Shown piece by piece: positions 6,501 to 11,135 of a stretch of DNA of 11,135 bases. How positions within the stretch are numbered: the first letter of the stretch is position 1; each line of letters opens with the position of its first letter. The stretch is from positions 1 through 11,135 of the forward strand of contig DKLZ01000076.1 in assembly GCA_002455955.1 (NCBI GenBank). Direction: 5' to 3'. A program made the translations under genes and the position numbers. The notes beneath the pieces are model-generated. The model made no database searches. It saw nothing but the letters and a program-made list of their open reading frames with translations, and was not told the DNA's origin. This DNA is from Dehalococcoidia bacterium UBA6627. Lineage in GTDB: Bacteria; Chloroflexota; Dehalococcoidia; UBA2979.

Positions 6501-9500
6501 TGTACTTGCAAAGACTTGAAGTACACGGATTCAAAGCGTTTGCCGAACGGCAACATTTTGAGTTCGGGCCAGGTATGAGTGTGATTGTAGGTCCGAATGG
6601 TTCCGGGAAGTCGAATGTAGCCGATGCGATCCGATGGGCATTGGGTGAGCAATCGTCACGTCAAATTCGTGCTCGAAAGACTGAGGATGTGATCTTTTCA
6701 GGTTCAGATAAGCGGCGTCAGATGGGAATGGCGGAAGTTACACTAACGCTCGACAACAGCGATGGTTGGATGCCGATTGATTTCACCGAGGTATCAGTAA
6801 CTCGTCGCGCTCACCGTTCAGGGGACAATGAATATCTGATTAACGGTCAACAGGTGCGATTGAGCGATGTGTTGGATCTGTTTCGACGGGCTCAAGTTGG
6901 TCAGAACTCCTATGCACACATGTCTCAGGGCCTCGTAGACGAAGTTCTTGCATTACGTCCTGGCCAGCGCCGGCAATTAATTGAGGATGCTGCTGATCTC
7001 CGACGACATCGTCATCAGTTGACACTTTCAGAACGCCGCTTAAGTGAGACGCGAGACAATCTCGGGCAAGTGCGCAGATTGCTCCACGAAATTGAACCTC
7101 GCCTGCGTCAGCTTGAGCGACAATCACGTCGAGCCGAAAGCTATCGAGGTTTAGCATCGGAGCTATCGGATTCATTACAGGTCTTTTTCGAGCATGAACT
7201 ACGTTCTGCGTCTGATATTCATGCCAAGGCAAAAGGTGATCACGACCAAAGTGCGAAAGCTTTTGCCGATGCACGATCAGACGTAGCAAAACTCGAAGAA
7301 CGATTCGAAAGTCTAACGGTATCCCTTGAAGAACACCGTACGATACTCGATCGTGAACAAGTTAAAGAGCGTGAACTCGCTGAAGATGGATTACGACTGG
7401 AACAAGCAGTTGCTCTCGCGGAACAGCGCTTACAGCTCATCGATACTCGACGATCTGAGCTCGAGGTAGCAGTCAGTGCAGTCCTAGTTACAGCTGATGG
7501 TCAGGATGACACGCTCGTTTTGGCTGAGTTGGTCGCAGCAGTTGAGAGCGCGAGCAGCAAACTAGCCCGTGAACGAGAAGGTCTTGTTGCAGCTGATGAA
7601 GCGACAAGAGCAGCATTGCGTGAGCTTGCAGAGGCGGAAGCGAGACGCGAGCGGTTAGAAGCTGAACGCGAAGATTGTGAACGAAGGATTCTTGAACAAA
7701 CCCTCGAAAGAGAGAATAGTGAACAGGCGAGGAATGAAGCAGCGGAGCGATTTGTAGTTCTAACCAATGGGTTGAGAGCTTATCGCCAACGGTCGCCAGA
7801 ACGCCGTCGAGCAATAACAGAAACTGCCCAACGAGTGAACGATATACGAGAGAAGCGAGATGCTGTGGAAACGGCATTGGAGCGAGGACAAATCGCACAT
7901 GAAGAGGCTGCCGCCCGATGCCGAGACATTGAAATGGAACTCAACGCGTTGGATCAGCGTCGAGAATTGCTAGATCAACTCACACTGAGCCTTAGTTCAG
8001 CGCAAGGTGCGCCAAGAGCAATCCTAAATGCAGCTGCGATGACACAGTCAGACATTGATGAACCTTTAGTAGGAGTGGTCGATCTGCTAAGTCGATTGAT
8101 TCGTGTTCCGAAAGGTCTAGAACCAGCGATCGAAGCAGCATTGGCAGAGCAACTTTCAGCTGTTGTTGTCGAAAGCGAATCGGACGCAGTTGCGGCGATA
8201 GATTATCTGCGCGATACCGAAGTCGGTTCAGTCAGTATTTATCCACTTGATCGAGTGGAGCATGTGTTCCCAGTGAACTTATTCAACGAGCGAGGCGTAA
8301 TCGGAGTTGCTGCGCGACTTGTAAGAACAGATCAGAAATATCGGAAACTGGTAGACACGTTGCTTGGTCGAGTAATCGTGGTTGACGATCTCAAGATTGC
8401 ACGGCAAATGGTCCGTCGGGGACTCGGATCAGTGGTCACGCGCGACGGAATACTGTTGCGTGAAGATGGTTCTATGTATGGCGGTAAAGCCGGTGCTGGT
8501 TCTGAACTGTTCGGTTTGCGCAGAGAACTCGAAGCACTTCCTGGGCAGATTAATGCGGTGACTGAACGGTTGAATATCGCGAGGCAGGATGCCGAACGAG
8601 CATCGACAACAGTGCGTGAGTCACGAGTCATGATTCTGGACCAACGTGAACGTCTTGATGCGATGCATCTTGAAGGACGGCGGTTAGATCAAGAGCGAGC
8701 ACGAGAACGTCGCACATATGCTCAAGTATTGTCTGAACTTCGTGCATTGCGCTCCGTGATCGATAGTGATCAACGGTCCGAGGAATTGGAAATTGCTACC
8801 CACGAACGTCTGGATGCTTGTTCTCAATCACTGAGTACCCTCGAAATGACGATCGCCGGATTGCGTGATCGATCCGCATCGATCACGAGTGAACGTGACG
8901 AAGTTGTCCTTCGTGTAGACGAAGCGACCCAAACACTCGCCTCACGTGAGGCGGAACAGCGGGCTGAATCCGCTCGACGCCACGATCGAGAAGAAGAGCA
9001 GAGGCGTTTGAGTGAGCAGGTCGAACAGCAAACAAGCCAACTCGCAACATTAACTCGTGAGCAACAAGATCTTGAACTCTCTCTGACCGATTATCGAGCA
9101 CGACTAGCGAACAATAGAAGCGAACATGAAACGTCGAAGTCTGCTGTCGGTCCAATTCATGCCGCGGTTGCTCAATACGAAGAAGAAGAGCGCGAGCTGT
9201 CTATTCAGCGACGAGATATCCAGCGGAACTTGCTCGAAGTTGAACGTGAGATGCTGTCTCACGAGACAGCAGTGAAAGAGCAAGCTCTGCGCGTGCAGCA
9301 AATCAACGAACAGGTAGTTGATGAAGGAATGGAAGTTCAAACAGACGGTCGTGTCCGTCCGATAATGCATGAGCCTGTGGAAAATGCTGATGTGAATGAG
9401 CAGGCGGAGCAGCATTCGGAAGGCGCCATGGTTTCGTTACCGGCAGGTATCGCGGGTGGTGCCGAGGTAGATATTCCAGCGTTGCGTGATCGAATCCATG

Positions 9501-10144
9501 AATTACGGGGAGAAATTCGCAAGCTTGGTCCAGTCAATCTGGAGGCATTAGAAGATCTAAGTGAAGAAGAAGAGCGACATGAATTCTTAACCGGCCAAGT
9601 TGATGACCTCGAGGCAGCAGAGACCGAACTCCGAACGGCGATTCGACAGCTAAGACGGCTAATTCGTGAGCGATTCGTGGAAACATTTGATTCAGTCAAC
9701 ACCCGCTTCGGGGAGTACTTCAAACGCTTCTTCGGTGGAGGATCGGCTGAGCTACGATTACTTGAAGACGATGATGACGCAGACTCCGAGCCAGGAGTCG
9801 AAATTGTGGCACAGCCGCCAGGCAAAAGGATATCGAACCTTAACATCCTATCTGGTGGCGAACGTTCGATGACGTCAGTAGCACTGTTATTCGCTTTGCT
9901 TTCGGTCAATCCGGCGCCCGTCGTGGTGCTCGACGAAGTTGATGCTGCACTTGACGAGGCAAACGTTGGACGATTTGTTGACACACTGCGTGAGCTGAGA
10001 GAACGCACTCAATTTGTCGTGATATCCCACAACCGGGCAACGATCGAAGCAGGTGATGCCATCTATGGTGTTTCGATGGCCGATGATTCGTCATCCCAAG
10101 TACTTTCGTTGCTAGTTGATCAAGCTGAACCGATTTCTGCGTAA
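6500..10144 (+). CDS. smc: Chromosome segregation ATPase SMC
   Basis: 1214 residues, normal for bacterial SMC, the rod-shaped ATPase that, as a dimer with ScpA/ScpB (not in this window), extrudes DNA loops and compacts the chromosome. N-terminal head: YLQRLEVHGFKAFAE, Walker A GPNGSGKSN (31-39) and RQIRARK, the arginine-loop region. A first coiled coil runs from about 170 to 515, with a break around 322-342. Hinge about 525-665 (GVVDLLSRLI to the glycine motif GSMYGGKAG), then the return coil. C-terminal head: LNILSGGERSMTS signature (SGGE 1118-1121) and Walker B VVVLDEVDAALDE with D1145 and E1146. All ATPase motifs are intact. Odd: residues 941-992 interrupt the return coil with a Pro/Gly-containing, non-helical segment. 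GTG start overlaps the rnc stop (TAGTG), with AAGG six bases upstream, so it is co-translated with rnc. Confidence 0.97.
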   Translation: MYLQRLEVHGFKAFAERQHFEFGPGMSVIVGPNGSGKSNVADAIRWALGEQSSRQIRARKTEDVIFSGSDKRRQMGMAEVTLTLDNSDGWMPIDFTEVSVTRRAHRSGDNEYLINGQQVRLSDVLDLFRRAQVGQNSYAHMSQGLVDEVLALRPGQRRQLIEDAADLRRHRHQLTLSERRLSETRDNLGQVRRLLHEIEPRLRQLERQSRRAESYRGLASELSDSLQVFFEHELRSASDIHAKAKGDHDQSAKAFADARSDVAKLEERFESLTVSLEEHRTILDREQVKERELAEDGLRLEQAVALAEQRLQLIDTRRSELEVAVSAVLVTADGQDDTLVLAELVAAVESASSKLAREREGLVAADEATRAALRELAEAEARRERLEAEREDCERRILEQTLERENSEQARNEAAERFVVLTNGLRAYRQRSPERRRAITETAQRVNDIREKRDAVETALERGQIAHEEAAARCRDIEMELNALDQRRELLDQLTLSLSSAQGAPRAILNAAAMTQSDIDEPLVGVVDLLSRLIRVPKGLEPAIEAALAEQLSAVVVESESDAVAAIDYLRDTEVGSVSIYPLDRVEHVFPVNLFNERGVIGVAARLVRTDQKYRKLVDTLLGRVIVVDDLKIARQMVRRGLGSVVTRDGILLREDGSMYGGKAGAGSELFGLRRELEALPGQINAVTERLNIARQDAERASTTVRESRVMILDQRERLDAMHLEGRRLDQERARERRTYAQVLSELRALRSVIDSDQRSEELEIATHERLDACSQSLSTLEMTIAGLRDRSASITSERDEVVLRVDEATQTLASREAEQRAESARRHDREEEQRRLSEQVEQQTSQLATLTREQQDLELSLTDYRARLANNRSEHETSKSAVGPIHAAVAQYEEEERELSIQRRDIQRNLLEVEREMLSHETAVKEQALRVQQINEQVVDEGMEVQTDGRVRPIMHEPVENADVNEQAEQHSEGAMVSLPAGIAGGAEVDIPALRDRIHELRGEIRKLGPVNLEALEDLSEEEERHEFLTGQVDDLEAAETELRTAIRQLRRLIRERFVETFDSVNTRFGEYFKRFFGGGSAELRLLEDDDDADSEPGVEIVAQPPGKRISNLNILSGGERSMTSVALLFALLSVNPAPVVVLDEVDAALDEANVGRFVDTLRELRERTQFVVISHNRATIEAGDAIYGVSMADDSSSQVLSLLVDQAEPISA

Positions 10145-10173
10145 GCAGATAAAAATTCCTGTTCCAGAGATTC

Positions 10174-10196
10174 GTCATAGTTCTGCGGTCTATGAC
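10174..10196 (+). repeat. 7-bp hairpin after smc
   Basis: GTCATAG (10174-10180) and CTATGAC (10190-10196) form a perfect inverted repeat around the loop TTCTGCGGT. The same nine bases recur in the next hairpin (10244-10252). No T-run follows. It lies 30 bases after the smc stop and is either part of the smc-ftsY intercistronic RNA structure or a small operator. Confidence 0.4.
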
Positions 10197-10230
10197 CAAG
10201 TACGATCGGCGTAATCTTTTCCGACGGCGG

Positions 10231-10272
10231 GCATGAAGTGCTTTTCTGCGGTTGTTGGAAAGCACTTCATGC
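10231..10272 (+). repeat. Long perfect hairpin in the smc-ftsY gap
   Basis: GCATGAAGTGCTTT (10231-10244) and AAAGCACTTCATGC (10259-10272) are exact reverse complements. A T-G and a C-G pair can extend the stem to 16 bp, leaving a 10-base loop. No U-rich tract follows on either strand, so it is not a standard intrinsic terminator. The ftsY ribosome binding site AGGGA (10281-10285) lies eight bases beyond the stem, and an alternative in-frame ATG for ftsY (10269-10271) is buried in the 3' arm. Possible roles: an RNase III cutting site, a block to exonuclease decay, a translation-control element, or a DNA-protein site. Confidence 0.75.
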
Positions 10273-10292
10273 ATGATCTAAGGGAAGTGGCT

Positions 10293-11135
10293 GTGAAATT
10301 ATTTGGTCGGACTAAAGAAAGTGACGTAGCTACTGACCGAGCACTTGTTCGCACACGCCGTTCCTTTCTTGGGCGAATGGGTGAGTTATTTCGTAGTTCA
10401 GATATCACAGAGGAACTCTGGGAATCACTCGAAGAAGTACTGATCGGTGCTGATACTGGCGTGAATACGACCATGGAAATTCTCGACCGAGTTCGAGCAC
10501 ATGATCCGGAGACGTCAGAAGATGTCCGACGATTGTTGCGGAGCGAACTCTTGGCGATTCTTCAGGTACCGAACGAACAAGCAGCTGGACGACTTTGGGG
10601 GCAACAAGGTGATTATGTCGAGCCCGATCACCCATGGGTGATCCTGGTTGTCGGAGTCAACGGTAGTGGAAAAACAACTGCGATTGGCCGCTTGGCTTTT
10701 GCCTATCAAGAGGAAGGACGGACAGTTATCGCCGCCGCGGGCGACACGTTTCGTGCAGCTGCGATCGATCAACTTCAAAATTGGGGCAAGCGTCTCGATT
10801 TCGATGTGGTCGCTCATCAGCAAGGTGCTGATCCGGCAGCGATTGCATATGACACGATCGAAGCTGCAAGGGCACGAGGTCATGATGTAGTAATGATCGA
10901 TACGGCAGGTCGACTTCAGAGCAAGAAAAATCTCATGGACGAACTTGCGAAAGTTCGAAAAGTGATTGAACGGCATGTAGAACGTGGCCCTGATGAAGTG
11001 CTGCTCGTACTCGACGCAACAACTGGGCAGAACGGATTATCACAAGCACGATCGTTTGCGGAAGCTGCTGATGTAACCAGTGTGATGTTGTCAAAATTGG
11101 ACAGCTCCGCACGTGGAGGGATCGTATTCGCGATT
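10293..11135 (+). CDS. ftsY: Signal recognition particle receptor FtsY (3' truncated by the window)
   Basis: 281 codons run open to the right edge. FtsY is the membrane-associated GTPase that receives ribosome-SRP complexes for co-translational insertion of membrane proteins. The N domain (about 1-110) starts with a short basic helix (MKLFGRTK, then RTRRSFLGRMGELF), with no long acidic A domain. The G domain shows G1 GVNGSGKTT (121-129), DTFRAAAIDQL (151-161), G3 DTAGR (203-207), ATTGQ and G4 SKLD (267-270), where Ser replaces the usual Thr. GTG at 10293 is chosen because AGGGA lies seven bases upstream. In-frame alternatives are GTG at 10287 (too close to that site) and ATG at 10269 (inside the hairpin stem, weaker site). 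DTFRAAA with GVNGSGKTT distinguishes it well from most GTPases; position after smc favours FtsY over Ffh. No clear promoter was found in the 148 bases before it, so readthrough from smc is likely. Confidence 0.95.
   Translation, partial: MKLFGRTKESDVATDRALVRTRRSFLGRMGELFRSSDITEELWESLEEVLIGADTGVNTTMEILDRVRAHDPETSEDVRRLLRSELLAILQVPNEQAAGRLWGQQGDYVEPDHPWVILVVGVNGSGKTTAIGRLAFAYQEEGRTVIAAAGDTFRAAAIDQLQNWGKRLDFDVVAHQQGADPAAIAYDTIEAARARGHDVVMIDTAGRLQSKKNLMDELAKVRKVIERHVERGPDEVLLVLDATTGQNGLSQARSFAEAADVTSVMLSKLDSSARGGIVFAI

Noticed and set aside
9337..10008. Long minus-strand frame opposite smc, Ser/Arg-rich
   Set aside because: It is the antisense shadow of the SMC head and coil. Composition is biased and no motif or good start site is present, while the plus frame has intact ATPase motifs.
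10145..10230. Promoter for ftsY (TACGAT at 10201-10206 as -10)
   Set aside because: No acceptable -35 sequence lies 16-18 bases upstream.
10231..10272. Intrinsic terminator after smc
   Set aside because: The stem is long but no T-run follows on the plus strand (next bases ATGATCTAAGGG), nor on the minus strand in the reverse sense.

Overview
The window is a chromosomal stretch of mostly housekeeping genes from a bacterium with roughly balanced base composition (about half G+C, estimated by eye). The order rnc-smc-ftsY occurs in several bacterial groups, including Actinomycetota, Bacillota and Chloroflexota. The exonuclease-DinG fusion, the cca type (DATRLWRAARL motif) and the short FtsY without a long acidic N-terminal domain make me lean to Chloroflexota or a related lineage. 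That placement is a low-confidence inference. I see no insertion sequence, phage gene, CRISPR array, tRNA or rRNA.

Layout. The left edge (2-157, +) is the tail of an unrecognised gene. After a 76-base gap comes dinG (234-3050, +), a 938-residue fusion of a DEDDh 3'-5' exonuclease and an XPD-like helicase that keeps four putative Fe-S cysteines. A GNAT-type acetyltransferase (3047-3508, +) overlaps its end by ATGA. Facing these genes on the minus strand is a tight three-gene unit, transcribed right to left: cca (5509-4274), a small cysteine/histidine-rich zinc-finger protein (4281-3898) and a two-helix membrane protein (3898-3557). The junctions are an 8-base overlap and a TGATG overlap.

A 121-base divergent region (5510-5630) separates cca from rnc. 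It carries a good sigma70-type promoter reading towards rnc and a 7-bp hairpin in the rnc leader. Then come rnc (5631-6500), smc (6500-10144, joined by TAGTG) and, after 148 bases, ftsY (10293 to the window edge, truncated). The smc-ftsY gap holds two hairpins, one with a perfect 14-bp stem.

Functions. DinG and SMC act on DNA structure and chromosome organisation, CCA-transferase and RNase III on RNA maturation, and FtsY on membrane protein targeting. The least explained parts are the zinc-finger/membrane pair behind cca, the replacement of one RNase III metal ligand by arginine, a non-coiled insertion in the SMC arm, and the hairpins around rnc and ftsY that might be substrates of RNase III from the same operon. 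No clearly new defence or metabolic system is visible; these are modest leads within a housekeeping region.
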